In this document: one piece after another, positions 31,938-41,913 of the stretch
Position numbering within the stretch: position 1 is the first letter of the stretch
Layout: every line of letters starts with the position of its first letter
Position numbers and translations under genes: made by a program
NCBI GenBank assembly: GCA_046349595.1
Contig: JAXMCA010000002.1
Span: 1,798,001 to 1,862,000, forward strand
DNA: 64,000 nucleotides
Origin: JACRLW01 sp046349595
GTDB lineage: Bacteria; Planctomycetota; UBA1135; UBA2386
Direction of reading: 5' to 3'
The notes under the pieces: generated by a model
Told to the model about the DNA's origin: nothing
The model's database searches: none
The model's input: the letters and a program-made list of their open reading frames with translations, nothing else

Positions 31938-33971
31938 TCAGCGCTCGAGCAGGCGGGCCGTGACGATCCGATCGCCGACCTCGATGCGTTCCACCACAGA
32001 CAGGCCGGAAGTGATGCGTCCGAAGGCGGTGTAGGCGCCATCCAGCCAGGGTGTGGGGCCGAGTGTGACGAAGAGCTGGCCACCGCCACTGTCCGGTTCT
32101 GCAGTGCGTGGCATGCCGAGGGTTCCGGCGAGGAAGGGGAGCGGATTGCTCTCGCGACGCAGTGTGCCGCCGAGCCACGAGACGTTGCCGTAGCCGTCGT
32201 CGCGCAGGTCGCCGCCCTGCACGACGAAGTTCGACACCACGCGATGGAAGGCCCGGCCGTCGAGCTTGCCGGCGCGCGTGAGCTGCACGAGGTTCCAGCA
32301 GTGCACCGGGGCGAGCGTCGGCGCCAGCGCGATCACGAACTCGCCCTTGTCGGTGCGCATCGCGATGCGCGGGCGTGTGAGCAGGAAGTCCATCGGGACC
32401 TCGGCTCCGACGCGCGGGAAGATGTGGTGATCGACGGCATCGACCGCCACGTCCGTGATTCCGCGACCCTGCAGGATGCGGCCGGCTTCGAGGCGCACGC
32501 CGAGGTCCGGATCACGGCAGGCTTCGCGCAGCAGGATGTCGAGATCGGCCGCATCCGGATCGGCGTGGACCACCGCCTGCAACAACAGCTTGCGGGCCTC
32601 GGCGTGCTCCGCGTCGGGACGATCGGCGAAGGTCTCGCGTGCGATGCGCGCACGCATCGGCGACGCGGGCAGCGCGAGCAGCAGGTTCGCGAACTCCTCG
32701 CGCACGGCGAGATCGCGGTCGGAGGCGAGTGCCTGGAGTCGTGCGTCGAGGTCGATCGCATCCGGTCGTGACGCGAGCGCGGTGAGCACGGCGGCGCGGA
32801 CCGTGCCGGTGCCGTCGTCGAGGCCGGCGAGGAGTCGCGGACCTGCATCGGCGGGGGGCAGGAGTGCGATGGCCGCGATCGCGGCAGTGCGATCGAAGGG
32901 GTCGGCGCTGTGCAGGGCCTCGTCGAGCGTGGCGACGGCCTGACTCGGCGCGATGCGCGCCTGCGCACGCCACGCCGCGTGGCGCGCGCTGCGCGAGGGG
33001 TCCGTCCCGAGTGGCGTGAGCATTCCCTCGAGCACCTCGGGGGCGTGTTCCGCGCACACGTCGATCGCGGCGGCGCGCACCGCCGGCGAGTCGGATCCGG
33101 CGATGAGGGCGCGCAGCGTGCCGGGGATCCCGTCCGATCCCTTTGGGATCCCGCGGCGGAGCACGCCGAGTGCCGCGATCTGCAGTCGCGGATCCTCATC
33201 GACGAGTGCGGCGTGCAACGCGGCGCCGCGAAGGTGGCCGGTCGCAGCGAGGGCGCGGAGCGCGAACACGCGCCCGAAGAGCTGATCGATGCTCGCACCC
33301 GATTCGGGCTTCGTAGCGAGAGCGCGCGCTGCGGCGTCGTCGCCGGCCGGGTCCTGCAGCTCGTCGAGCGCGTAGGCGAATCTGGTCCGCGCGAGCGGAT
33401 CGGTCTCGACGTCGAGGCACGCGCCGATCGCCGTCGCGGCGCGGGTGCGAACGGTGTCGTCGAGCGCGCGCGTGCCACCGCGCGCGGAGCCGAGCGCGGC
33501 GATCGCGGTGGCGGCGGCACCGCGCACCAGCGGCGAGGGATCGTCGTGGGCGAGCTTCAGCAGTGATTCGGTCGCCGTGGTCTCCAGACGACGACCGAGC
33601 GCCTGCGCCGCGATCACGCGCATGCCGATGTCGGCGTGCGCCAGCATGCCGGTCAGCTCGGCGCAGGGGCCGGCGCCACGGATCGCACCGAGCGCGAACA
33701 CGGCGGCATGCGCGACTCCCGGGTCCGCGTCGAGCACGGCGTGTGCGAGCGACGGTTGAGCTGCTGCATCCGCGAACTGACCGAGCGCAAGACACGCCGC
33801 GCGACGCACGTCGCGATCCGGATCCGTGGTCGCCGCGCACAGCGCATCCACTCCGCTGCGGGTCGCCTCGAGCTGGCGGATCGCGTCGAGGCGCTCGATG
33901 TCGGGTCCCGAGGCGCAGGCACACAGCGTGGCGAACAACAGCAGGCAGGGTGTGACGCGGATCCGTCTCAT
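31938..33971 (-). CDS. Lipoprotein fusing HEAT repeats to a cyclophilin-type peptidyl-prolyl isomerase
   Basis: 677 residues. The lipoprotein signal is MRRIRVTPCLLLFATLCACAS. Residues ~25-510 are HEAT/PBS-type helical repeats (DVRRAACLALGQFADAAAQP; PGVAHAAVFALGAIRGAGPC). Residues ~515-675 are a cyclophilin domain: RAGKLDGRAFHRVVSNFVVQ, then GGGQLFVTLGPTPWLDGAYT and FGRITSGLSVVERI. Cyclophilins catalyse cis-trans isomerisation of X-Pro bonds; here the HEAT solenoid probably selects clients on the outer side of the membrane (inference). The catalytic Arg of FHR is present, but some cyclosporin-binding residues differ, as in many bacterial forms. It starts 12 bp after the stop of the upstream propeller gene, so the two are probably co-transcribed. 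Confidence 0.87.
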   Translation of the reverse strand: MRRIRVTPCLLLFATLCACASGPDIERLDAIRQLEATRSGVDALCAATTDPDRDVRRAACLALGQFADAAAQPSLAHAVLDADPGVAHAAVFALGAIRGAGPCAELTGMLAHADIGMRVIAAQALGRRLETTATESLLKLAHDDPSPLVRGAAATAIAALGSARGGTRALDDTVRTRAATAIGACLDVETDPLARTRFAYALDELQDPAGDDAAARALATKPESGASIDQLFGRVFALRALAATGHLRGAALHAALVDEDPRLQIAALGVLRRGIPKGSDGIPGTLRALIAGSDSPAVRAAAIDVCAEHAPEVLEGMLTPLGTDPSRSARHAAWRAQARIAPSQAVATLDEALHSADPFDRTAAIAAIALLPPADAGPRLLAGLDDGTGTVRAAVLTALASRPDAIDLDARLQALASDRDLAVREEFANLLLALPASPMRARIARETFADRPDAEHAEARKLLLQAVVHADPDAADLDILLREACRDPDLGVRLEAGRILQGRGITDVAVDAVDHHIFPRVGAEVPMDFLLTRPRIAMRTDKGEFVIALAPTLAPVHCWNLVQLTRAGKLDGRAFHRVVSNFVVQGGDLRDDGYGNVSWLGGTLRRESNPLPFLAGTLGMPRTAEPDSGGGQLFVTLGPTPWLDGAYTAFGRITSGLSVVERIEVGDRIVTARLLER

Positions 33972-33983
33972 CGGTGACGTGCC

Positions 33984-36587
33984 TCAGTGTGCCAAGGGAT
34001 CCGCGACGACCTGCAGCTCGGCATCGACCGTCACCGCATCGCTCCGCAGCCGCACCGTGTAGGTCCCCGGGCCGACGCGTCCCGCCGCCTCGCCCTTGTC
34101 GTTCTGCCGGTTGAGATCCCAGGCCACGCGATGCAGACCGGGCTCGCCACCGGCGTCGATCTTGCGGATCACGGCTCCGCCCTTCTCCAGGATCTCGAGC
34201 GTGGGTGCGCCGCCGAGTTGGGAACCGACCACGTAGTGGATCGGCGCTTCGATCGGCGGGTTGGCGATCTGGAACGAGTCGTTGCCGTAGTCGAGACGAT
34301 GCGGATTGACGACCCACAGCACCGCGCGCCGCATCTCGCACAGGGCGAGGCTCTTGCCGCGCAGCTTCTTGGTGAAGCCTTCGAGTCCGCCGATGTCGAG
34401 CGTCCACAGGCCGCGACCGTGCGTGCCGATGACGAGCTCGCGCTCGCGCGCCTGGATCGCGAAGTCGCGCACCGCGACCGTCGGCAGGTTGCCGCGCAGC
34501 GGGAAGAAGCTGTCGCCGCCGTCGAGCGACGCGTAGGCGCCGAACTCGGTGCCCGCGAACAACAGGTCGGGATTGTGCGCGCCCTGTTGCAGGGAGAGCA
34601 CCGGCCCGCGTTCGATGCCCGCGCCGATGCTCTTGAAGGTCCGGCCGCCGTTGGTGGTCTTGAACAGGTGCACGCCGAGGTCGTCGCTGCGGTGGCCGTC
34701 GTAGGCGACCCATGCCACCTGCGCGTCGGCGCTCGACAGCTCCACGTCGGACACGCGCAGCTTCTCGGGCAGCTCCCTCTGTCCCTCGGCCATGTCCTTC
34801 CACGCCTTGCCGGCGTTGCGCGTGCTCCACAGCCTGCCGTCGGCGGTGCCGACCCAGATCACGCCCTTGGTCTTCGGCGTGAGCGCGATGGCGGTGATGC
34901 CCGCGGGTGGACCGGAGGTGAGATCCGGGCTCGCGAACTCGGACTTCGCGCCGCGCTCGAAGGCGCGGATCAGGCGTTGCGCGCCCAGCCAGATCACGTC
35001 CGGCTCCTTCTCCGCGATCACGTACGGCGTGTCCCACTCGAAACGCAGCGGCTGGTCCTTCTCCGGCTCCGGCTTGCTGACTCCGCCGCCGTCGCCGGTG
35101 CGCAGGTTGCGCCAGCCGACGGCGCCGAACTGCGACGAGTAGAACATCAGGTCGGGGACCGTCGGATGCGGCAGCGCGGTGAAGCCGTCACCCCAGCCGA
35201 TGTTGAACACGTCACCGATGCGCGTGCCGTCCGACCAGCGCGTGCGGCTCGGAACCACCCACGAACCGTTGTCCTGCAGACCGCCGTAGATGCGGTAGGG
35301 TTCGGCCTCGTCGACGGCGACGCGGTAGTACTGCGCGACGGGCAGATTGCTGAAGAAGCGCCAGGTCGCGCCGCGGTCGGTGCTGCGCGCGATGCCGCCG
35401 TCGTTGCCGATCAGCAGCACCTTCGGATCCTTCGGGTCGATCCACAGCGCGTGGTAGTCCGGATGCAGACGGGCACCGCCGACCTCGTCGAACTTCTTGC
35501 CGCCGTCGGTCGACACGTACCAGTTGGGGCCGAGCACGTAGAGGCGCTCGACGTCCTGCGGATCGACGCGGATCTGCCCGAAGTAGTACGGCCGCGGATT
35601 CAGCGAGTTGACGCGGTGCCACGAATCGCCGCCGTCGTCGCTGCGGAACACGCCGCCGGTCTCGTAGCCGTCGTCGCCCTGCTGGTCCTGCACGTTCGGC
35701 TGTTGTCCGCCGAGGAAGGAGCCGAGCGTGCGCTTGTCGTCGTCCTTGTCCTTCTGGCCGATGCGCTCCGAGGAGACCAATGCCCAGACCGCGCCGGGCT
35801 TCGCCGGGCTGACCGCGAGTCCGATGCGACCCATCGCGCAGTTCGGCAGCCCGTGGATCAGACGCGTCCAGGTCGCGCCGGCGTCGGTCGAACGCCAGAT
35901 GCCTGCGCCCTTGCCGAAGCGCACCTCGGGATCGTTCACGTCGAAGGCGTTGCGTCGTCGTGTCCAGGTCGCCGCATACACGCGGTTGGGATCGCCGGGA
36001 TCGAAGACCACGTCGACGGCGCCGGTCTCCGCATCGACTTTCAGGGCCTGCACCCAGCTCTTGCCGCCGTCCGCAGTGCGGTAGACGCCGCGCTCCGGAT
36101 TGGGACCCCAAAGTCGTCCGCAGGCGGCGACCAGCACCAGCTCGGGATTGGTCGGATGGATGGCGATGCGGCCGATCTGTGCCGTCGCCTCGAGTCCGAC
36201 GTGCGTGAAGGTCGCGCCGCCGTCGCGCGACACGTAGCAGCCGTCGCCCCACGACACCGAGTTGCGCGCATTGGCCTCACCGGTGCCGACCCACACCGTC
36301 TGCGGCTGCGAGGGCGCCACCGCCACCGCACCGAGCGAGACCGTGTCGGCATGGTCGAAGACCGGCGCGAAGGTGGTCCCCCCGTTGGTGGTCTTCCACA
36401 GCCCGCCCGACGCACTGGCGACGTACCACACATCGTGGTCGATCGGATCGACGGCGAGATCGACGATCCGACCGCTGGTGTTGCCGGGGCCCAGGGTGCG
36501 CCACTGCGGCGGTGCTGCGAGCTGGGCGTGCAGTGCGCCCGTCACCGCAAGGGTGACTCCGGCGACGAGTCGGAGCGGAGAGGTCAC
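33984..36587 (-). CDS. Secreted BNR/sortilin (VPS10)-like beta-propeller protein
   Basis: 867 residues from GTG 36587, chosen because it starts the signal peptide TSPLRLVAGVTLAVTGALHA, cleaved before Gln; ATG 36701 would add 38 residues ahead of the signal. The body is full of Asp-box/BNR repeats: GGLWKTTNGGTTFAPV, YVSRDGGATFTHVG, GIWRSTDAGATWTRL, VFRSDDGGDSWHRV and IARSTDRGATWRFF. This is the VPS10/sortilin-related 'exo-alpha-sialidase-like' propeller family. Arg triads of true sialidases are not evident. The C-terminus has a FlgD/Ig-like domain (VRLRSDAVTVDAELQVVADP). A binding or glycan-related surface function is likely. It is upstream of and probably co-transcribed with the HEAT-cyclophilin gene. 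Confidence 0.85.
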   Translation of the reverse strand: MTSPLRLVAGVTLAVTGALHAQLAAPPQWRTLGPGNTSGRIVDLAVDPIDHDVWYVASASGGLWKTTNGGTTFAPVFDHADTVSLGAVAVAPSQPQTVWVGTGEANARNSVSWGDGCYVSRDGGATFTHVGLEATAQIGRIAIHPTNPELVLVAACGRLWGPNPERGVYRTADGGKSWVQALKVDAETGAVDVVFDPGDPNRVYAATWTRRRNAFDVNDPEVRFGKGAGIWRSTDAGATWTRLIHGLPNCAMGRIGLAVSPAKPGAVWALVSSERIGQKDKDDDKRTLGSFLGGQQPNVQDQQGDDGYETGGVFRSDDGGDSWHRVNSLNPRPYYFGQIRVDPQDVERLYVLGPNWYVSTDGGKKFDEVGGARLHPDYHALWIDPKDPKVLLIGNDGGIARSTDRGATWRFFSNLPVAQYYRVAVDEAEPYRIYGGLQDNGSWVVPSRTRWSDGTRIGDVFNIGWGDGFTALPHPTVPDLMFYSSQFGAVGWRNLRTGDGGGVSKPEPEKDQPLRFEWDTPYVIAEKEPDVIWLGAQRLIRAFERGAKSEFASPDLTSGPPAGITAIALTPKTKGVIWVGTADGRLWSTRNAGKAWKDMAEGQRELPEKLRVSDVELSSADAQVAWVAYDGHRSDDLGVHLFKTTNGGRTFKSIGAGIERGPVLSLQQGAHNPDLLFAGTEFGAYASLDGGDSFFPLRGNLPTVAVRDFAIQARERELVIGTHGRGLWTLDIGGLEGFTKKLRGKSLALCEMRRAVLWVVNPHRLDYGNDSFQIANPPIEAPIHYVVGSQLGGAPTLEILEKGGAVIRKIDAGGEPGLHRVAWDLNRQNDKGEAAGRVGPGTYTVRLRSDAVTVDAELQVVADPLAH

Positions 36588-37092
36588 GCGGGGAGGGAGA
36601 GGAGCGGGTGCGTGGTGCGCCGTCCAGCGCAGGGCGGCGGATTGTGCGCTTCCGGTCCTGATCCGAGGCACCGAACGCGGGACGGAGAACTCAACGTGCA
36701 CCGCGAGCGTGCTCGAACGTGGAGTTGGATCCGGTCACGCACTCCCGTGCGAGGGCAGGGCTGCCGCACAGCAGGGTCTCGTCGTTCGTCGTCTTCACGG
36801 GCTTCGGCGCGCTGCACCGAGGTGCGCTGCACGCCCGCGCTCCCCGCCGGTGCCGGATCAACTGCCGGGTGGATCGATGAACCCCTCGATTGCGCGGCCC
36901 ATGGGGCGGCTCGAGCACGAAGCGGCGTCTCGAAGCGGTGGCGTCCGTCTGCCGATCACCCTGCAGAGCCCCGCCTGAGCTCTCGGCGCGATGGCGCACG
37001 ACCGTCGGTGTCCCAGGACAGGCCCCCGGCGACGATCGGGAAGGCCGCGTGTGGTGGCCACTCGTACTCCGCTTCCATGGTCAGGTGATTCG
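36588..37092. other. 505-bp divergent intergenic region
   Basis: It lies between the divergent propeller gene and the exported protein gene. Several short open frames cross it, but none has a convincing start, composition or family match. No tRNA, hairpin terminator or repeat element is evident. It probably holds the promoters of both flanking genes. Confidence 0.5.
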
Positions 37093-38469
37093 ATGACACA
37101 TGCCGTCCCGACCTCGTCGCGGTTCTCTTCCCTCTCCGGTCTCGGCGTTGCGACTGCCCTGGGAGCCGTCCTCGCACTTCCGGTCGGTGGCATTGCCCAG
37201 GGCGCCGTGAGCCTGAAGCCGGACGAGACCCGAGCCGGCAACATCATGTTCCGCGCGCCGGATGGCTGGCAGCGGGGTGATCTCGCGGAGCGGATCCTGC
37301 TCGTGCCCAAGGACCTCGGTGCAGGGCAGCGCTGCTGGATCGAGGTGCTGCCGGGGCGCCCGCTGGACGCCGGTTTCGAGAAGGCGTTCGACCAGCTGTT
37401 CGAGTCACAGATCCCGCGCGGCGAGCGGGACCGCTGCGGCGAGGTGGCCGTGGTGCAATCGGCCGGCGGCCTGACGATGCGCCAGCGGTGGATCGTGCAT
37501 CGTCCGAGTTTCGAGCCGGACATGCTGTGCACGTTGGTGGTCGCCTGGCGGTGCGGCGACCGGATGGAGGCCGTCGCCTACACGGCTCGCAACTGGGATC
37601 ACTTCGACCACTACGCGCCGGCCTTCTCCGAGTTCGTGCAACAGCGCGTGCGGTTCGCGAACCAGATCGTGCTGGCGGCGGGGGAGCCGAAACTGACGAT
37701 GTGGGATGTCGAGGGCGTCGCCGACATGCTGGCCTGGGGGTTGGACACGCCGCTCGGGGAAGCTGATCGGGCCGAGCTGCGGAGGTTGTACGTGGAGGCG
37801 TGGAAGGAACACGCCAGCGAGGCGCGGGATGACATCCGCCAGGTGATCGACGTGCGTCGTCAGGTCGACGCGATGGAGCCGTCGCAACGTGAGCAGGTGC
37901 GCGTGAAGATCGAGGAGGAAGCGTTGCCCGAGTGGCGCAAGGATGCGGACAAGGACAAGCTCGCGGCGTTCGTCGTGCACCTCTACGACGCGGCGCGCAC
38001 GCCGATCGCCGAGGGCAAGCCGCCGCTGACGCGAGCCATCAGTGATGCGTCGTGCGAACTGCTGGCGTTCATGATCAGGGAGGTGCGCGGTGGGAAGCTG
38101 CAGCCCGATGCGAACATGCGCGACCAGTGGGCGGCGGGGCTGTGCAAGCGCTGGGGAGACATGACGGCGTCCGAGCGTGAAGGGATCAGCCACATGCCGA
38201 TGCAGTGGTCGGCGCTGCGCATCGCCTGGCCGGCGATCGACGAGACGCAGCGCGAAGGGCTGCGCAGTCAGTGGCGGCAACAGCTGGGCCCCATGCTGGG
38301 CTCCATGGGTGCCTCCGGCGGAGTGGATGCCGGCCCGCTGCTGAGCGACAGGATCTCGTCGAATCGCATGTTCGCCAGCACGCTGAACACGATGTACAAC
38401 GCCACCATCACGCAGATGGCCGGGTTCGCCCGCATGGGCGGCAATGACGTCAGCGTGCGCTACCGATGA
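37093..38469 (+). CDS. Exported protein of unknown function
   Basis: 458 residues from ATG 37093. The signal region SLSGLGVATALGAVLALPVG ends GGIAQ before Gly-Ala. The first half (FRAPDGWQRGDLAERILLVP; LTMRQRWIVHRPSFEP) resembles a compact lipocalin-like or DcrB/YdhR-like beta domain. The second half is strongly helical and charged (EADRAELRRLYVEAWKEHAS). I do not recognise the family. Its last 10 bp overlap the 3' end of the convergent kinase gene. Confidence 0.75.
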   Translation: MTHAVPTSSRFSSLSGLGVATALGAVLALPVGGIAQGAVSLKPDETRAGNIMFRAPDGWQRGDLAERILLVPKDLGAGQRCWIEVLPGRPLDAGFEKAFDQLFESQIPRGERDRCGEVAVVQSAGGLTMRQRWIVHRPSFEPDMLCTLVVAWRCGDRMEAVAYTARNWDHFDHYAPAFSEFVQQRVRFANQIVLAAGEPKLTMWDVEGVADMLAWGLDTPLGEADRAELRRLYVEAWKEHASEARDDIRQVIDVRRQVDAMEPSQREQVRVKIEEEALPEWRKDADKDKLAAFVVHLYDAARTPIAEGKPPLTRAISDASCELLAFMIREVRGGKLQPDANMRDQWAAGLCKRWGDMTASEREGISHMPMQWSALRIAWPAIDETQREGLRSQWRQQLGPMLGSMGASGGVDAGPLLSDRISSNRMFASTLNTMYNATITQMAGFARMGGNDVSVRYR

Positions 38470-41138
38470 GGCAGCGCCTGCCGCGCCTTCTCGAGACGGG
38501 CGTCGGTCGCGGCATCGATGGGCTTGGCGATCGCGGCCGCGTCGAGGCTGTGTTGGGCGCCGTCGTGGTCGCCGTTGGCGATTTGCGCCTCGGCGAGCGT
38601 GACGAGTGCGGGCGCGGTCTTGCCGAGTTCCACGGCCTTGCGCGCGGCGACCAGCGCGAAGGCGGGGTCGCGTGACGTGGCGGGTACCTCGTCGGCGATC
38701 AGCTGGTGCGACAACGCGATCCATGCCTCGGCCGAACGCGGCAGTGCGACGACGGCGGCCTCGAGCGACGCGCGCGCGCCGGCGTGGTCGCCGGTGAGCG
38801 CGAGCGCGCGGGCGAGCAGCAGCCGTGGTCTGAGATCCGCCGGCAGCAGCCTCACCGCCTCGCGCAAGGGGGGTACCGCCTCGTCGTTGCGCTCCATCAC
38901 CAGGCACAGCTCGCCGAGGTTGGCGTGGGCGCGGCCGTAGCCGGGCTCCGCGGCGATCGCGTGTCGCAGTGCCGCCAGCGCCTCTTCGTGCTGGCCGCCC
39001 TTCGCTGCCAGCGAGTTGCCGAGGTTGAACCACGCCACCGCGTAGTCGGGCCGCGCCGCAACCGCGGCCCGGTAGGCGGCGATGGCATCGTCGGGATGGC
39101 CGGTGCGCCGCAGAAGCCGGCCGAGGTTGTTGTGCAGCTTGCACGCCTGCGGGTCGACGGCGAGGCCGTTGCGCCAGGCCGCGATGGCCTCTTCGGGCTC
39201 GTTCAACCGTTCGTGCGCCAAGCCGAGGTTGTTGTGTGCGGGCAGGTACCGCGGGTTGGCGGCGACGGCTTCGGCGTAGGCGGCCACGGCGCCGTGATCG
39301 TCCTTGGCCAGCTGGCACGCGTAGCCGAGGTCGTACAGCAGGCGTGCACGATGCCGAGGCTCGGTCTCGTTCTGCAGTTGAGCCCTCAGGCCTGCGGCTG
39401 CCTTGGCGGGATCGACCTCGAGGGTGCGCAGCAGAACCTGTCGCAGCGCCACCGCGTCATCCGGCCACAGCGTCTCGATGGCGGCTACCGCGGCACTCTC
39501 GGCTGCATCGTCCTTGGCCCATTCCGCGCAGACGGCCAGCTGGAAGTGGAACAGCGGGCGCGGCGCCGAGGAAGCGAGCGAGGCCACCTGGAAGTGGCGC
39601 AGCGCGAGACGCAGGGTCGTCTGGTCCTCCTGCAGGCGGCCTCGTTCGAACAACATCTCGCCGGCGGCGAACTGAGCCACCGAGCCCCGCGGTTCGGGAA
39701 GCGAAGCTTCGAGGCGCGCGGCTTCGGCCTCGTCGCCACGGCCACGAGCGATCTGCACCCGCACGCGCTGGAACACCTCCGCAGGCTCCGGTTGCTGGTC
39801 GATGGCCGCCTGCACCTCGTCGAAGCGGCGCTGCGCCAACAGCGACAGCGCCGCGCCCAGGCGCCCTTCGGTGCTCGTCTGGTCCAGCTGCAGCGCGTCC
39901 TGGAACGCCGCGCGCGCACCGTCGGCATCCTCGTCGGCGAGGCTGCGGAAACCCCGCGCGAGCAGCAGGTCCAAGGCGTGGCGCCGCTGTGCGGCGCGGC
40001 CAGCGGCGAGGGCAGGTTCGTTCGCGATCTGGTAGCCGAGCGACGCTGCGAGCGCGGGCACGCCGAGCACCAGGACCACCGCCAGCATGGCGCGAGCCGG
40101 TTCGCGCTTCGCCCAGCGCCACGCGCGTGCGCCCATGGACGGCATGCGCGCGCTGACCGGCTCTCCGGCTAGCCACGCACGCAGGTCGCGCGCCATCGCC
40201 AGCGCACTCTGGTAACGCCGGGCAGGGTCTTTCTCCAGCGCGCGCAGCAGCACCGCGGCCAGGTCGCGGTCGATCCCCCGTTGCAGCCGACAGGGGTCGA
40301 CCGGCTCGGTGCGCAGGATCTTCTCGATCACCTGCTGCGGCTCCGGCGCGTCGAAGGGCAGCCTGCCGGTGCACAGCTGGTAGAGCGTGGCCCCAAGCGA
40401 GAACAGGTCGCTGCGCGGATCGACCTCGCGACCGCGTGCCTGCTCCGGCGATACGTAGTTCGGGGTGCCGAGGAATCCGCCCGTGCGCGTCAGCGACGGC
40501 AGGTCGACCTCGCGCGCCAGGCCGAAGTCGGTCAGTACCGGTTGGCCGTCGTGGCGCAGCAGTACGTTGGCCGGCTTGACGTCGCGGTGCAGCACGCCCT
40601 GCGCGTGCGCGTGTGCGAGCGCGTCGGCCAGGTCGGCGCCGATGCGCACGGTGTCGCGCATCGACTCGGGGTGCCAGTCCAGCAGGTTCGGCCCGTCGAT
40701 GCGCTCCATCGCGAACCAGTGCGTGTCGCCGTCGCTGCCGACCGCCAGGATCTTGACGATTCCACGATGGTCGAGGCGCGCCGCGGCCAATGCCTCGCGT
40801 TTGAACCGGGCGACTGCAGAAGGCTGGAGTGTCAGGTGCGCGGTCAGCACCTTGACCGCCACCCGTCGGTCGAGGGCTCCGTCATAGCCGTCGTAGACGA
40901 CGCCCATGCCGCCGCGGCCGAGTTCGCCGAGGATGCGATAGGTGCCGATCTGGGGCCCATCGTCCTCGGCTTCGCCGCCGCCACGATTGCGAAGCGCTTC
41001 GAGATGCTCGCCGAGATCCGGATTGCGTTGCAGCAGCTCCTGCCAGTGCGGCGCATCGGCGCCGTTCTCGAGCCAGTCCAGGTAGAGCGCCACCGCACGC
41101 TCGAGACCGCTGGGACCGCAATGGTTGTCCTCGGCCAT
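38460..41138 (-). CDS. Transmembrane Ser/Thr protein kinase with TPR sensor region
   Basis: 892 residues from ATG 41138. The kinase domain (residues ~60-330) is complete: GELGRGGMGVVYDGYDG (Gly loop), VAVKVL (Lys), HRDVKPANVLL (catalytic loop), DFGLAR (Mg2+ loop) and GTPNYVSPEQARGR (APE region). A single membrane helix near residue 355 (AMLAVVLVLGVPALAASLGY) is followed by about 13 TPR-like repeats outside the cytoplasm (FNLGNSLAAKGGQHEEALAA; KLHNNLGRLLRRTGHPDDAI). This is the Planctomycetes-type kinase paired with an ECF sigma factor. It starts 8 bp after the sigma gene and probably links outside protein interactions to sigma activity by phosphorylation (inference). Its 3' end overlaps the convergent gene by 10 bp. 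Confidence 0.93.
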   Translation of the reverse strand: MAEDNHCGPSGLERAVALYLDWLENGADAPHWQELLQRNPDLGEHLEALRNRGGGEAEDDGPQIGTYRILGELGRGGMGVVYDGYDGALDRRVAVKVLTAHLTLQPSAVARFKREALAAARLDHRGIVKILAVGSDGDTHWFAMERIDGPNLLDWHPESMRDTVRIGADLADALAHAHAQGVLHRDVKPANVLLRHDGQPVLTDFGLAREVDLPSLTRTGGFLGTPNYVSPEQARGREVDPRSDLFSLGATLYQLCTGRLPFDAPEPQQVIEKILRTEPVDPCRLQRGIDRDLAAVLLRALEKDPARRYQSALAMARDLRAWLAGEPVSARMPSMGARAWRWAKREPARAMLAVVLVLGVPALAASLGYQIANEPALAAGRAAQRRHALDLLLARGFRSLADEDADGARAAFQDALQLDQTSTEGRLGAALSLLAQRRFDEVQAAIDQQPEPAEVFQRVRVQIARGRGDEAEAARLEASLPEPRGSVAQFAAGEMLFERGRLQEDQTTLRLALRHFQVASLASSAPRPLFHFQLAVCAEWAKDDAAESAAVAAIETLWPDDAVALRQVLLRTLEVDPAKAAAGLRAQLQNETEPRHRARLLYDLGYACQLAKDDHGAVAAYAEAVAANPRYLPAHNNLGLAHERLNEPEEAIAAWRNGLAVDPQACKLHNNLGRLLRRTGHPDDAIAAYRAAVAARPDYAVAWFNLGNSLAAKGGQHEEALAALRHAIAAEPGYGRAHANLGELCLVMERNDEAVPPLREAVRLLPADLRPRLLLARALALTGDHAGARASLEAAVVALPRSAEAWIALSHQLIADEVPATSRDPAFALVAARKAVELGKTAPALVTLAEAQIANGDHDGAQHSLDAAAIAKPIDAATDARLEKARQALPHR

Positions 41139-41146
41139 CCGGCACC

Positions 41147-41803
41147 TCAGCCGCCGGACGACGTCGCCGCAACGGACTCGTCGCGGCAGGCGCGCAGTGC
41201 GCGGCCGCTGCGTAGCTCCGTGACCTTGTCGCCCAGCCGGCCGACGGCGCGCACCCAGCGCATGCGCGTGGCGTTCGCCGACATGCCCAGCTCGGCGCCG
41301 AGCTCCGCGAATTCGACGCCGTCCCAGTCGCGCCGCACGATCAACTTGCGGTCCTCGGGCTCGAGCAGCTCGAGCGCGAGCCGCACCCATTCACGCGCCT
41401 CACCGTTCGCCGCCGCGGTGCTCGGGCGCACCGCCGGCGTCGCCAAGTCGAGCGAGCTCCGGCTCGGCAGTGGCTGCTCGCGATCGCGTGCCCGCCGGCG
41501 CGCGCCCCACCAGGCGCCGTGATCGCGCAAGTTGTTGTCGATGATGCGGGCCATCAGGCCGCGCAACTGGTGTCGGTCGTTGACCAGGAAGCGTGCGCCG
41601 TAGCGAAGGAAGTCGATCATCGCCTCCTGCACGCAATCGGTTTCCTGCAGCTCACGTCGCAGGCGCGGACCCAGCCGCCGGACCACCAGCTCGCGCACAA
41701 ATGGCAGTTCGAGGCGCAGCAGCTGGTCGACGGCGCCCTGGTCGCCCTGGCGCCACCGTTCGAGCAGCGAGCGCGTGGGGTCCTTGGGCTGCATCTCGCT
41801 CAT
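41147..41803 (-). CDS. ECF-type RNA polymerase sigma factor linked to a Ser/Thr kinase
   Basis: 218 residues. Region 2 is ELVVRRLGPRLRRELQETDC with VQEAMIDFLRYGARFL; region 4 is LEPEDRKLIVRRDWDGVEFA with LGAELGMSANATRMRWVRAV. The linker is longer than usual for ECF factors, as in kinase-associated groups of Planctomycetota. No anti-sigma gene is adjacent; the kinase gene starts 8 bp downstream and is the likely regulator, by phosphorylation of the sigma factor or an adaptor. Targets are not visible in the window. Confidence 0.9.
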   Translation of the reverse strand: MSEMQPKDPTRSLLERWRQGDQGAVDQLLRLELPFVRELVVRRLGPRLRRELQETDCVQEAMIDFLRYGARFLVNDRHQLRGLMARIIDNNLRDHGAWWGARRRARDREQPLPSRSSLDLATPAVRPSTAAANGEAREWVRLALELLEPEDRKLIVRRDWDGVEFAELGAELGMSANATRMRWVRAVGRLGDKVTELRSGRALRACRDESVAATSSGG

Positions 41804-41913
41804 CGGCAGGGATTAGGGATCAGGCAGCCAGAGGCTGTCAATCCGGCTCGGGGTGGCCGCGTGTGGTGGAGGCCCGGAACCCGCTTCCTCCTTCATCCCA
41901 CGGTGCGACTGCC

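Noticed and set aside
36691..36999. A 102-codon minus-strand frame in the 36.6-37.1 kb gap
   Set aside because: It has no ribosome site, no recognisable motif and a composition typical of non-coding frames in this DNA.
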